A stretch of DNA of 64,000 nt from Pseudomaricurvus sp033283175 (lineage in GTDB: Bacteria > Pseudomonadota > Gammaproteobacteria > Pseudomonadales > Cellvibrionaceae): NCBI GenBank assembly GCA_033283175.1, contig JAWMQM010000002.1, forward strand, positions 558,001-622,000. The letters run 5' to 3'. Under the pieces are notes generated by a model. It saw nothing but the letters and a program-made list of their open reading frames with translations. It searched no databases and was not told the DNA's origin. The position numbers and the translations under genes were made by a program. Positions within the stretch are counted from its first letter, which is position 1; every line of letters starts with the position of its first letter. Of this stretch, positions 8,278 through 17,070 are shown one piece after another.

Positions 8278-9412
8278 CGGCGGCGATCAGCAACTGTCAT
8301 TCCCCCACGACCCTACCGAGCAGTTGTTCGATGGCGGCGACAGCTACTTCCATCAGTTACTGCAGGAGCTGACTCGCGCACGTCACAGCATCGATATCGA
8401 AATGTATATCTTCCAGCTCGACACCCTCGGCGAGAAGGTGCTGCAATCGCTTGTGGACGCCGCCCACCGAGGTGTTTGCGTACGCTTGCTGATGGATGGC
8501 ATTGGCAGCTCACTGCATGCCAACAACATCAGTCAGCGCCTCGAAGATGCCGGTGGCGAAGTACGCATCTATCATCCCCTGCCCTGGCAACTCTCCCACT
8601 ACCGGCGCTCACTGCGCCGGGGCAGTGTACTCGACAAGGCACTCTATTTTCTGCGCAAGATCAATCGCCGCGACCACCGCAAACTGATTGTCATTGACGG
8701 TGAGGCACTTTGGACAGGCAGCCTCAATATTGCCGCCGTACACTTGAGTGATGAACAGGGCGGAGCCAACTGGCATGACTACGGAGTGCGCCTGACCGGC
8801 CCCCTGGTAGCTGAACTGCAAACGGATTTCGGGGCACTCTGGGAGCGGCGCCGATTCTCGGCGGTAAAACACCCTATTCGCCGTTACTGGCACAATCTCA
8901 CACGCTGGGCACGACGCCGGAAAAACCTGCAATTGGTGAATCGTATTCGTCGTGCCCGCCAGCGGGTCTGGGTGATGAGCGCCTACTTTGCCCCCTCCGC
9001 CAAAGTCGTCAGGGCACTGAAAAAAAGCGCAGCTCGTGGCGTCGATGTGCGAGTGCTGGTGCCGGCCCGCTCCGACGTTCACCTGTTCCCGTTGCTGACC
9101 GCCACCTACTACAAGGATCTACTCAGCGCGGGCGTGCGGGTATTCGAATATCTGCCGGAGGTTTTGCACGCTAAACTTCTGATCATTGACGACCAACACA
9201 TTATCGGCAGTACCAACTTTAACCACCGCAGCTACCTGCACGACCTGGAGCTGGACCTGTTTTTACACCAGGCTGACAGCAAGACCCAACTGCAAGCCTG
9301 GTTTGAACGGGACCTCGAATATTCCCGTGAAGTGACCACCGCCGTATCACACTCCTACGGACTTAATCTGCTGCCGGGCCTGATTGCCCGCTCCTTGCGC
9401 TACTGGATGTAA
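8252..9412 (+). CDS. clsB: Cardiolipin synthase B-like phospholipase D family protein
   Basis: A 386-residue protein with two HKD motifs: HRKLIVIDG at about residue 142, followed by GSLN, and HAKLLIIDD at about residue 306, followed by GSTNFNHRS. This is the ClsB (YbhO) layout without N-terminal transmembrane helices; ClsB joins phosphatidylglycerol or phosphatidylethanolamine head groups to make cardiolipin at the inner membrane. The C terminus has an amphipathic, positively charged end. The next gene is a YbhP-like EEP protein, matching the Escherichia coli ybhP-ybhO neighbourhood. The start is uncertain because the ribosome site is weak. Confidence 0.83.
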   Translation: MSHPTAVNNGGDQQLSFPHDPTEQLFDGGDSYFHQLLQELTRARHSIDIEMYIFQLDTLGEKVLQSLVDAAHRGVCVRLLMDGIGSSLHANNISQRLEDAGGEVRIYHPLPWQLSHYRRSLRRGSVLDKALYFLRKINRRDHRKLIVIDGEALWTGSLNIAAVHLSDEQGGANWHDYGVRLTGPLVAELQTDFGALWERRRFSAVKHPIRRYWHNLTRWARRRKNLQLVNRIRRARQRVWVMSAYFAPSAKVVRALKKSAARGVDVRVLVPARSDVHLFPLLTATYYKDLLSAGVRVFEYLPEVLHAKLLIIDDQHIIGSTNFNHRSYLHDLELDLFLHQADSKTQLQAWFERDLEYSREVTTAVSHSYGLNLLPGLIARSLRYWM

Positions 9413-9415
9413 ACC

Positions 9416-10165
9416 ATGGACCACCCCTCGCTCAGCTGCCTCACCTACAACATCCATAAGGGCTTCAGTCTGGGTAACCGTGACTACGTGCTGGATGCAA
9501 TTCGCCACTCAATCCGCGATACCGGCGCCGATTTGGTAGCGCTACAGGAAGTACAGGGCGAGCACCATGGCCACGCCAATCGCATCAACAACTGGCATCG
9601 GGAAGCGCATTTCGAATATCTCGCCGACTCGGTTTGGGAGCACTACAGCTACGGCAAAAACGCCATCTATCAGGAGGGGCATCACGGTAATGCACTGCTG
9701 AGCAAATACCCGTTCCTTAGCGTTTTTAATCAGGACATCAGTCAGTGGCGTTTCTCCCAGCGGGGATTGCTGCACGGTCGCATTCAGGTGCCGGGCCACC
9801 GCGCCATCCAGGTAGCCTGCGTACACATGGGTTTTTTACCCTACGAGCAGTGGCGGCAGACCCAGAAGCTGGGTCGCTGGCTGCAACAGCTGTCGCCATC
9901 GGATCCGGTGGTTTTAATGGGGGACATGAACGACTGGAGCCGACGTATCCATCGCTTCCTGCAGCGCAAGTTCGGACTCAACGAGGCTACCCAGCAGAGG
10001 TTTGGTCGCCTGCAAGCCACCTTCCCGTCACTGCAACCGGCACTCAGTCTGGACCGGATTTACTACAAAAACCTTTATCTGGAACAGTGTGAGGTGTTGC
10101 ACGGCAAGCCGTGGGAAACCCTCTCTGATCACTGCCCTGTGTACGCAAAATTTTTGCTGAATTAA
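9416..10165 (+). CDS. Endonuclease/exonuclease/phosphatase family protein, YbhP-like
   Basis: A 249-residue EEP-superfamily protein. The motifs are the metal-binding LTYNIHKG (residues 8-15), LVALQEVQ (Glu ligand), MGDMNDW (Asp/Asn) and the catalytic SDHCPVYAKF near the C terminus. It starts 3 bp after the clsB-like stop, so the pair is an operon. In Escherichia coli the equivalent ybhP also sits beside clsB. Its substrate there is not firmly known; a role in phospholipid head-group or phosphodiester chemistry is an inference from the neighbour. Confidence 0.82.
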   Translation: MDHPSLSCLTYNIHKGFSLGNRDYVLDAIRHSIRDTGADLVALQEVQGEHHGHANRINNWHREAHFEYLADSVWEHYSYGKNAIYQEGHHGNALLSKYPFLSVFNQDISQWRFSQRGLLHGRIQVPGHRAIQVACVHMGFLPYEQWRQTQKLGRWLQQLSPSDPVVLMGDMNDWSRRIHRFLQRKFGLNEATQQRFGRLQATFPSLQPALSLDRIYYKNLYLEQCEVLHGKPWETLSDHCPVYAKFLLN

Positions 10166-10484
10166 ATTCGCCACTGGTCAGCGTTCGGACAGTAAGCCTA
10201 TACTGCAGTCAGGTGCCCGCCAGACTCAACCGGCCTGACTGGCTGAGTCACGAAGCTCCGGATACGACGCTTAATCGGTGTCCGCTGTGTCTGAGCTATC
10301 GCCTGCCCTGAGTGCAGAGTGCGATACTATTGAACAAGCTCAAATTGGCAGCGTTTACAGTGAGTCATCCGGCGGGCACCTGCCACCTCTCCCGCTTTTT
10401 AGTCTTCATCCTGTTCCGGCACTTGTACCGACGACACTCTTTGTCGATCATTCCTGTCTGTATCTGCAACTCTGCCTTTTCGTC
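10166..10484. other. Intergenic region without recognised features
   Basis: About 320 bp between the EEP gene and the preferred start of the acyltransferase. The acyltransferase frame is open through part of it (from 10278), but I see no family match, clear promoter or terminator. Confidence 0.4.
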
Positions 10485-11084
10485 ATGATCGACTATACCC
10501 AGCAACACAAACGCCGTCTGAGCTACATGCCCTGGCTCTACTTCAGCCTCAAACCCAGGCACCTGCAGTGGGCCGAGCCCTGGCAAGCGGAGATCCAGCA
10601 AACCTTGATGGCTCTTGAAACCATACATTTCGGTGAAGGCGGTTTTGTCGCGCCGGAAGCCATGCTGTTTGCCGAGCCCGGACGAGACATTGTGATTGGC
10701 GACCGCTGCCAGATCGCCGCAGAGACCTTCCTGCACGGGCCACTGCGGATCGGCAACAACGTCGGCATCAACCAGGGTGCCATACTCGACGGTGGCAGAG
10801 CCGGTATCGAGATTGGCGACAACACCCGTATAGCGGCCCGCTGCACCTTCTACGCCTTCGATCACGGCATGGCCGCCGACCGCTTAATCCGTGACCAGCC
10901 GGTTACCTCGAGCGGCATTCGAATAGGCAGGGATGTGTGGATTGGAGCCGGGGTGGGTATTGTGGATGGCGTGACCATTGGCGATGGTGCCGTCGTTGGT
11001 ATGGGCAGTGTGGTCACCCGCGATGTGGGCCCCTTCACCAAGGTAGCCGGCAACCCGGCACGCCCCATTGGCCGCCGCGTCTGA
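10485..11084 (+). CDS. Hexapeptide-repeat (left-handed beta-helix) acyltransferase
   Basis: About 199 residues of isoleucine-patch repeats (IGDRCQIA, IGNNVGIN, IGDNTRIA, IGRDVWIG, IGDGAVVG) with the closing KVAGNPARPIGRR typical of maltose/galactoside O-acetyltransferase-like enzymes. The His of the AFDHG segment is the likely catalytic base. The acceptor is unknown. The frame stays open upstream to 10278, but those 69 residues have no family match and no ribosome site. The ATG at 10485 (MIDYTQQHKRR) is therefore preferred, though not certain. Confidence 0.75.
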   Translation: MIDYTQQHKRRLSYMPWLYFSLKPRHLQWAEPWQAEIQQTLMALETIHFGEGGFVAPEAMLFAEPGRDIVIGDRCQIAAETFLHGPLRIGNNVGINQGAILDGGRAGIEIGDNTRIAARCTFYAFDHGMAADRLIRDQPVTSSGIRIGRDVWIGAGVGIVDGVTIGDGAVVGMGSVVTRDVGPFTKVAGNPARPIGRRV

Positions 11085-11222
11085 AGGCGCCTGACTCTGG
11101 GCTAGGGGCCATTTCGGTGCTATTCTTGCCGCCGCCTGAAATTTGCACGTCCTGACACGTTGCCAGACAGCAAGCGGCATTTTGCTTTTGAACCAGACCG
11201 ATTTCAGAAAGAAGGAAACCCC

Positions 11223-12188
11223 ATGGCCTTACCGGAAGTACTCAAGGGAAGCCTGCGACTGCCGGCAATTGCATCTCCCATGTTCATTGTCTCCAATCCC
11301 ACCATGGTGATTGAACAGTGCAAGGCCGGTGTGGTCGGTTCGTTTCCTTCCCTCAATGCCCGTGGTGAAGGTGTTTTTGAGAGCTGGCTGCAGCAGATCA
11401 CCAGCGCCTTGCAGAGTTGGAACAGTGCCAACCCGGAGCGGCCGGCTGCGCCATTTGCCGTCAACCTGATCGTGCACAATTCGAACAACCGCCTGCAGGA
11501 AGACCTGGACCTGTGCGTCAAATATAAGGTACCGGTGGTAATTACGTCGCTCGGCGCCAAGGAGCACGTCAACGAGACTATCCACTCCTACGGCGGTATC
11601 GTGCTGCACGACATCATCAACGATGCCTTCGCCCGCAAGGCCATCGAGAAAGGCGCTGACGGCCTCATCGCCGTCGCCACCGGTGCCGGTGGCCATGCCG
11701 GTACCCAATCGCCCTTTGCCCTGATCCAGGAGATCCGCGCCTGGTTTGATGGCCCCCTCGCACTCTCCGGTTGTATCGCCCGGGGCGACTCCATACTCGC
11801 CGCCCAGGCCATGGGCGCCGACCTGGCCTACATGGGCTCGGTGTTTATCGCCACCGACGAAGCCAATGCCGTAGACGCTTACAAGCAGATGCTGGTGGAC
11901 AGTCAGGCGGACGACATCGTCTACACCAACCTCTTTACCGGTGTACACGGCAACTACCTTAAGCCATCCATTCTCAATGCCGGTCTCGACCCCGATGACC
12001 TGGCAGAGAGCGACCCTTCAAAAATGGATTTTGGCTCCGGTGGCAACACCGACGCCAAAGCGTGGAAAGATATCTGGGGTTGTGGCCAGGGTGTTGGCGC
12101 CGTGAAAAAGATCCAGACAGTTGCCGACCTGGTGACGCAGCTGCGAGCTGAATACGACGCCGCCAAGCAGCGACTGTGTAGCCTGTAA
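11223..12188 (+). CDS. Nitronate monooxygenase family flavoprotein
   Basis: A 321-residue TIM-barrel FMN enzyme of the 2-nitropropane dioxygenase/nitronate monooxygenase family. Supporting segments are the N-terminal LPAIASPMFIVSNP, the NLIVHNSN strand, VATGAGGHAGT (phosphate/FMN loop) and ALSGCIARGDSILAAQAMGADLAYMGSVF. Known members oxidise alkyl nitronates, though many act on other substrates, and the true substrate here is open. The start at 11223 follows AAGGAAA by 6 bases. It is a single gene; a short stem-loop follows at 12206-12228. Confidence 0.85.
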   Translation: MALPEVLKGSLRLPAIASPMFIVSNPTMVIEQCKAGVVGSFPSLNARGEGVFESWLQQITSALQSWNSANPERPAAPFAVNLIVHNSNNRLQEDLDLCVKYKVPVVITSLGAKEHVNETIHSYGGIVLHDIINDAFARKAIEKGADGLIAVATGAGGHAGTQSPFALIQEIRAWFDGPLALSGCIARGDSILAAQAMGADLAYMGSVFIATDEANAVDAYKQMLVDSQADDIVYTNLFTGVHGNYLKPSILNAGLDPDDLAESDPSKMDFGSGGNTDAKAWKDIWGCGQGVGAVKKIQTVADLVTQLRAEYDAAKQRLCSL

Positions 12189-12205
12189 AATCTGTATACT
12201 GCGCT

Positions 12206-12228
12206 GGAGGCTGTGCCATGCAGCCTCC
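12206..12228. terminator. Stem-loop between convergent genes
   Basis: The inverted repeat GGAGGCTG / CAGCCTCC has a 7-base loop and lies between the nitronate monooxygenase stop and the convergent HAD gene. There is no T tract, so terminator function is tentative. Confidence 0.4.
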
Positions 12229-12241
12229 CACTTGCGCCCTG

Positions 12242-12919
12242 TCAGGTGTGTTTCTGCACCGCGGCAGTCAGCCCCGCCAGACTCTCTATCACTACCGTTG
12301 GCTCAACTCCCCAAGGGTCGAAAACCGCCGCCGGCGAGCGCTTGACCCACGCCGCCTTCATACCTGCCGTCAGTGCGCCGATCACATCAAACGGGTTGCC
12401 GGAGATAAGCCAGGTATCGGACGCTGCGCTACCGCTGCAGCGCAAAAAGTAGTCGTACACATCCGGGTTGGGCTTGAAGGTCTGCAGGTCGTTGACGCTG
12501 ACCACCCCCTCAAACGCCTCGCGAATGCCCGCTTGCTGCAACAACCCCTCTACCGCTTCGCCCGCCCCGTTTGAGAAAGCAAAACAACGCATCCCGGCTT
12601 CAGCGGCCTGTTGCAGCCCTGCCCGGGCATCCATAAACGCCGGCAGTATGCGGTAGGCCTGCAACAGCTCGTCGCGGACAGTGGATGGTAAATTCAGCCC
12701 CAGCAGCGAGCTGGTGTAATCCAGCGCCTGGGCGATACACACCGAGAATGGCTGGTAGCTGCGCATAAGGCCGCGACGGAAGGAGTATTCCAGCTGTTTC
12801 TCCCGCCAGGTACGAGCAAACTCCGGAGCCAACTCGCCCACGTGGCGCTGCAGGGTTTTGGTAACACCCTGGGTGTCAATCAGGGTTCCGTAAACATCAA
12901 AGGCCAGTACGACGGACAC
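12242..12919 (-). CDS. Haloacid dehalogenase type II (HAD superfamily)
   Basis: A 225-residue HAD hydrolase of the (S)-2-haloacid dehalogenase type. FDVYGTLID carries the nucleophilic Asp (motif I), FSNGA is motif II, the Lys of FKPNPDVYDYF is motif III, and SGNPFDVIGA is motif IV. This combination is that of L-2-haloacid dehalogenases, which release halide from short 2-haloacids; many relatives are generic phosphatases or have unknown substrates. It faces the nitronate monooxygenase gene and lies about 100 bp downstream of an SDR gene on the same strand. Confidence 0.8.
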   Translation of the reverse strand: MSVVLAFDVYGTLIDTQGVTKTLQRHVGELAPEFARTWREKQLEYSFRRGLMRSYQPFSVCIAQALDYTSSLLGLNLPSTVRDELLQAYRILPAFMDARAGLQQAAEAGMRCFAFSNGAGEAVEGLLQQAGIREAFEGVVSVNDLQTFKPNPDVYDYFLRCSGSAASDTWLISGNPFDVIGALTAGMKAAWVKRSPAAVFDPWGVEPTVVIESLAGLTAAVQKHT

Positions 12920-13024
12920 ATTTCACCTCAGGAATCTGCTCTGAATTTATGTTTCAGCGGGGCTGGGTTCCGGTGAGTATAGAAGCCAGTGCCGCCGCCT
13001 TCGAGGGGACTTTGGTCGCAAACC

Positions 13025-13927
13025 CTAGTGATAATGTACGCCAGTCAGCTTTTCCGACAGCTGCCATAACTGATGCGCCCGCTGGAGATCATTCACTGCG
13101 GGGTTGGTCGCGACTTTGACCGGCGGCCCCTGCATCTGCCTCTTGCCCCCCGGGCCATAGAAATCACCGCTGCGGGCATCCGGGTCCACGGCTGCGCGCA
13201 GGGTTGGCAGTGCACCGGAGGCTGTGTCCTGTGCCATAAACAGGCCCATCAGACGGTATTTGAGGGAGTGGCGCTGCAATTCTGTGCGGCTCCAGCCCGG
13301 GTGCGCGGCAGTCACCAGCGGGTCGTCCTTGTCTTGCAGACGTTGCGCCAGCCCCTGTACAAACCAGAGGTTGGCGAGTTTGCTGTCGCAATAGGCCTGA
13401 ACGGTGTCGTAGCCCCGCAACTGCCAGTTGATATCGTCGAAATCAGGATTGCCCCGGTGATGGGCGAGACTTGATACCACGACGATGCGGGATGCCGGCG
13501 TTTTGCGCAGCAACGGCAGCAACTGCAGCGTCAGGGCGAAGTGGCCCAGATGGTTGGTGCCCATCTGCAGTTCGAAACCATCGCTGGTGGTGGCGTAGGG
13601 AGACATCATGACGCCGGCGTTATCGATCAGCAGGTCCAGCCGGGTCAGCTGCGTCAGGCAATAGCGGGCAAAGCGCTGGACCGATCCCAGGTCCGCCAGG
13701 TCCAGCAGCTCCAGGCTGAGCTCAGCGCCCGGGCAACTGTCGGCAATACTGCGCAGGGCGCTGCCGCCCTTGGCCGCATCCCTCACCGCAAGGATTACCT
13801 GTGCGCCCTTCGCCGCCAATGCCCGCGCTGCCTCCAGCCCTATGCCACTGCTGGCACCGGTGACGATGGCGATACGGCCGCTCTGGTCTGCCATATCAGC
13901 GACGGACCAGTCTCTGGTTTCCGGCAT
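13025..13927 (-). CDS. Short-chain dehydrogenase/reductase (retinol dehydrogenase-like)
   Basis: A 300-residue extended SDR. TGASSGIG binds the NAD(P) pyrophosphate, DNAGVM is the adenine-pocket strand, the catalytic Tyr and Lys are in YCDSKLAN, and the PGWSRTEL segment follows. Size and motif spacing match the retinol-dehydrogenase/WW-oxidoreductase-like bacterial SDRs, whose substrate is generally unknown. The ATG at 13927 follows GGGAG by 8 bases. It is divergent from the MATE exporter gene. Confidence 0.85.
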   Translation of the reverse strand: MPETRDWSVADMADQSGRIAIVTGASSGIGLEAARALAAKGAQVILAVRDAAKGGSALRSIADSCPGAELSLELLDLADLGSVQRFARYCLTQLTRLDLLIDNAGVMMSPYATTSDGFELQMGTNHLGHFALTLQLLPLLRKTPASRIVVVSSLAHHRGNPDFDDINWQLRGYDTVQAYCDSKLANLWFVQGLAQRLQDKDDPLVTAAHPGWSRTELQRHSLKYRLMGLFMAQDTASGALPTLRAAVDPDARSGDFYGPGGKRQMQGPPVKVATNPAVNDLQRAHQLWQLSEKLTGVHYH

Positions 13928-14042
13928 GATTGAGTCTCCCTGTTATTCTTGTCTGCGGTGCCCGTGGACGCCGTGCTGTAATTGCAGCGCTGCTTTGTGC
14001 TTAAATGCCCGCCACTTTTAACCACCCCGGACGGATAACCTC

Positions 14043-15395
14043 GTGCCCAAAGCTATCTCTTTTACTCAGGGCCCCGTCGGCCGTCAACTCTACCACCTGG
14101 CTATGCCGGGGGTTTGGGGTATGGCGGCCAACCTCTCCTTCAATACTGCCGACACCTACTTTGTTGGCCAGCTGGGCAGCGACTCTCTGGCGGCGATGAG
14201 TTTTACCTTCCCGGTGGTTCTGCTGGTCACCGCCCTGGCGGTCAGTTTTGCCACGGGCGTCTCCTCCGTCTATGCCCGTATGCTGGGTGGCGGCCACAAG
14301 CTGTCCGCACAGCGGCTGGTGGCCGACAGCCTTATCCTGGCACTGCTCATTGCGCTGACCATCATGTTTATTGGCTGGTGGCAGCTGCACAGCACCTTTG
14401 TCGCCCTGGGTGCGGGACCAGAGCTGCTGACCCTGATCGAGGAGTATATGGGGCCCTGGTATCTGAATGCCCCTTTCTTCGCCCTGTCCACCATCTTCAT
14501 GGCAGTCCTGCAGGCCTCAGGTTACGCCAGGGTCGCAGGGCTACTGATGATCGGGACGGCGCTGATCAATATCATCCTCGACCCACTGCTGATTTTCGGC
14601 TTTGGCCCGATTCCCCGTTTTGAAATTGCCGGCGCGGCCTGGACCACGGTTGCCTCCCGCATATTACAGGTCGCGCTGGGATTGTACCTGTTGGTGTGGC
14701 GCTATAAGCTGATCTCTGCTCCCAGCCTCAACGTCTCCACCACCCTGAAAGCCTGGCGAGCCACGCTGCACGTAGCCATCCCCTCCATGGGCAGCGGCCT
14801 GATTGTGCCTGCGGCCGGCGCCTTCACCCTGGTGCTGGTGGCAGGCTTCGGCCCGGACGCCGTGGCGGCACTGGGTGTGGTACAGCGGGTTGAGCCGGTG
14901 ATCATGATTGCCTTCTATGCGCTGGCCGGTATCGTTGGTCCGTTCTTCGGCCACAACATGGCAGAACAGTACCGTCACCGCCAGATGGAAGCCATGCGGC
15001 TGATACTGCGCTTCAGCTTAGCCTATTCTCTCGTCAGTGCCGTGCTGCTGTGGCTGGGCGGAGCGTTTATCGGCTCCTGGTTTACCGATTCCGATGAGAT
15101 CATCGCCATCATCGCCAGTTTCCTGCTGCTCGTGCCCTTCAGTTTTGGCCTCTCCGGTGTGATGATCGCAGCCACCTCAGCGTTCAACGGGCTGGGCCGG
15201 CCTCTGCCGGCGGTCTTGCTCTCAGTGATACGGGTCGTGCTGTTCTATGTTCCCTGTGTGCTGATCGGACGTGAACTGGCAGGACTGGATGGAATTTTCC
15301 TTGGCACCGCCGCTGCCAATGTACTGGCGGGAGTGGTCAGCTATCTCTGGATTCGTCACGCCCTGCGCCAGACATCCGCCAGTACGATCCGCTAG
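14043..15395 (+). CDS. MATE family efflux transporter
   Basis: A 450-residue inner-membrane protein with about 12 hydrophobic segments in two pseudo-symmetric halves. The start PGVWGMAANLSFNTADTYFVGQLG is the family N-terminal signature and PLPAVLLSVIRVV lies in the C-terminal half. MATE proteins export cationic drugs or metabolites in exchange for H+ or Na+. It begins with GTG; no stronger upstream ribosome site is visible. It is divergent from the SDR gene and about 90 bp upstream of the phosphorylase gene. Confidence 0.88.
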   Translation: MPKAISFTQGPVGRQLYHLAMPGVWGMAANLSFNTADTYFVGQLGSDSLAAMSFTFPVVLLVTALAVSFATGVSSVYARMLGGGHKLSAQRLVADSLILALLIALTIMFIGWWQLHSTFVALGAGPELLTLIEEYMGPWYLNAPFFALSTIFMAVLQASGYARVAGLLMIGTALINIILDPLLIFGFGPIPRFEIAGAAWTTVASRILQVALGLYLLVWRYKLISAPSLNVSTTLKAWRATLHVAIPSMGSGLIVPAAGAFTLVLVAGFGPDAVAALGVVQRVEPVIMIAFYALAGIVGPFFGHNMAEQYRHRQMEAMRLILRFSLAYSLVSAVLLWLGGAFIGSWFTDSDEIIAIIASFLLLVPFSFGLSGVMIAATSAFNGLGRPLPAVLLSVIRVVLFYVPCVLIGRELAGLDGIFLGTAAANVLAGVVSYLWIRHALRQTSASTIR

Positions 15396-15486
15396 TGTCG
15401 GAAGAATCGTCTCAAGTGGGCGATTCCCGGCTTGGCAGCAACTGTCCGGCTCAGTAGAGTATCGCCATTCCACAGAGAGTGTTGCC

Positions 15487-17070
15487 ATGTCCCGATCGTC
15501 CCCTTCCGGCCGCTGCGGCAAAACCGATTCCACCTCGCCCCTGGCCCTGCGCCGTGTCGGCATTGATACCTATCGCGAGAACGTCGCCTACCTGCACCGC
15601 GAGTGCGAGCCGTACCGGGCGGAAGGTTTTCAGGCACTGGCCAAGGTGGAGATCTCCGCCAATGGCTCCCGTATCCTGGCCACCCTCAACGTGGTGGATG
15701 ACACCTCCATCGTGGACTGCCAGCAGCTGGGGCTGTCGGAAGATGCCTTTACCCAGTTGGGGCTTGAGGAGGGTCACCCGGTCACCATCTCCCAGGCCGA
15801 GCCGGCCCAGTCCATCCCCGCCCTGCACCGCAAGATTGCCGGAGAGCGTCTCAGCCACGATGATTTCGCCCACATCGTGCAGGACATCGCCGAGCACCGC
15901 TACTCGAAGATCGAACTGACCGCCTTTGTGGTGGCTTGCAACCAGGTAGAACTGGACCGCGAAGAGGTGTTTTACCTCACCAGCGCCATGAGCAAGGTAG
16001 GCCGCAAGCTGGACTGGAATGAATACACCGTGGTGGACAAACACTGCATCGGTGGCATCCCCGGCAACCGCACTTCCATGTTGGTGGTGCCCATAGTCGC
16101 CGCCCACGGCATGCTCTGCCCCAAGACCTCCTCCCGCGCCATCACCTCGCCCGCCGGCACTGCCGACACCATGGAGGTGCTGGCAACCGTAGACATGCCC
16201 TTCTCGGAGCTGAGTGAACTGGTCAGGCATCAGCGTGGCTGTCTCGTGTGGGGTGGCACCACCGACCTGTCACCGGCAGACGACGTGCTGATCTCGGTAG
16301 AACGTCCGCTCTCCATCGACTCCCCGGGGCAGATGGTGGCGTCAATCCTGTCGAAAAAGATCGCCGCCGGCTCTACCCACCTGCTGCTGGATATCCCTAT
16401 AGGCCCAACCGCCAAAGTGCGCTCCATGCCGGAAGCGCTGCGCCTGCGCAAGCTGTTTGAGTTTGTTGCCGGGCGGCTGGGGCTGACCATTGATGTGGTG
16501 ATCACCGATGGGCGCCAACCCATCGGCAACGGCATTGGGCCGGTACTGGAAGCCCGGGATGTCATGCGGGTACTGGAAAACCACCCGCTGGCTCCCAACG
16601 ACCTGCGCCAGAAAGCCCTGCGTCTGGCAGGTCGCATGCTGGAATTTGACCCGGACGTCCGCGGTGGCGACGGCTACGGCATTGCCAGGGACATTCTCGA
16701 GTCCGGACGCGCGCTGCACAAAATGAAGGCCATTATTGAAGCCCAGGGCAAACGGGAATTCGATTTCAACAACCCGCCGCTGGCGCCACTCAGTTTTGAA
16801 GTGGTAGCTGATGCGGACGGCACCGTTACCGCGATCGACAACCAGCAGGTAGCCCGTATTGCACGGCTTGCCGGCGCTCCAGGTGCCCCCGGCGCGGGTG
16901 TTGATATGCTGGAAAAACTCGGCGCAACGGTCAGCCGCGGCCAACCGCTCTACCGTGTGTACGCCGCCTACCCCACTGAGCTGGCCTTCGCCCGCCAGGC
17001 GGCCGATAAAAACAACGGTTACAGTATCGGGCCCGCAGATCAACTGACCCATGTATTTGTGGAGTTTTGA
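15487..17070 (+). CDS. AMP/thymidine phosphorylase family protein (TIGR02645-like)
   Basis: A 527-residue nucleoside/nucleotide phosphorylase. About 100 N-terminal residues form the extra domain found in archaeal AMP phosphorylases. The phosphorylase core then follows, with KHCIGGIPGNRTSMLVVPIV as the phosphate-binding loop and KTSSRAITSPAGTADTMEVL as the pyrimidine phosphorylase-type signature. The C-terminal barrel closes with HVFVEF. The length fits AMP phosphorylase (about 500 residues) better than thymidine phosphorylase (about 440). Expected chemistry is NMP plus phosphate to base plus ribose-1,5-bisphosphate. It overlaps the PRPP synthetase gene by one base. Confidence 0.83.
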   Translation: MSRSSPSGRCGKTDSTSPLALRRVGIDTYRENVAYLHRECEPYRAEGFQALAKVEISANGSRILATLNVVDDTSIVDCQQLGLSEDAFTQLGLEEGHPVTISQAEPAQSIPALHRKIAGERLSHDDFAHIVQDIAEHRYSKIELTAFVVACNQVELDREEVFYLTSAMSKVGRKLDWNEYTVVDKHCIGGIPGNRTSMLVVPIVAAHGMLCPKTSSRAITSPAGTADTMEVLATVDMPFSELSELVRHQRGCLVWGGTTDLSPADDVLISVERPLSIDSPGQMVASILSKKIAAGSTHLLLDIPIGPTAKVRSMPEALRLRKLFEFVAGRLGLTIDVVITDGRQPIGNGIGPVLEARDVMRVLENHPLAPNDLRQKALRLAGRMLEFDPDVRGGDGYGIARDILESGRALHKMKAIIEAQGKREFDFNNPPLAPLSFEVVADADGTVTAIDNQQVARIARLAGAPGAPGAGVDMLEKLGATVSRGQPLYRVYAAYPTELAFARQAADKNNGYSIGPADQLTHVFVEF

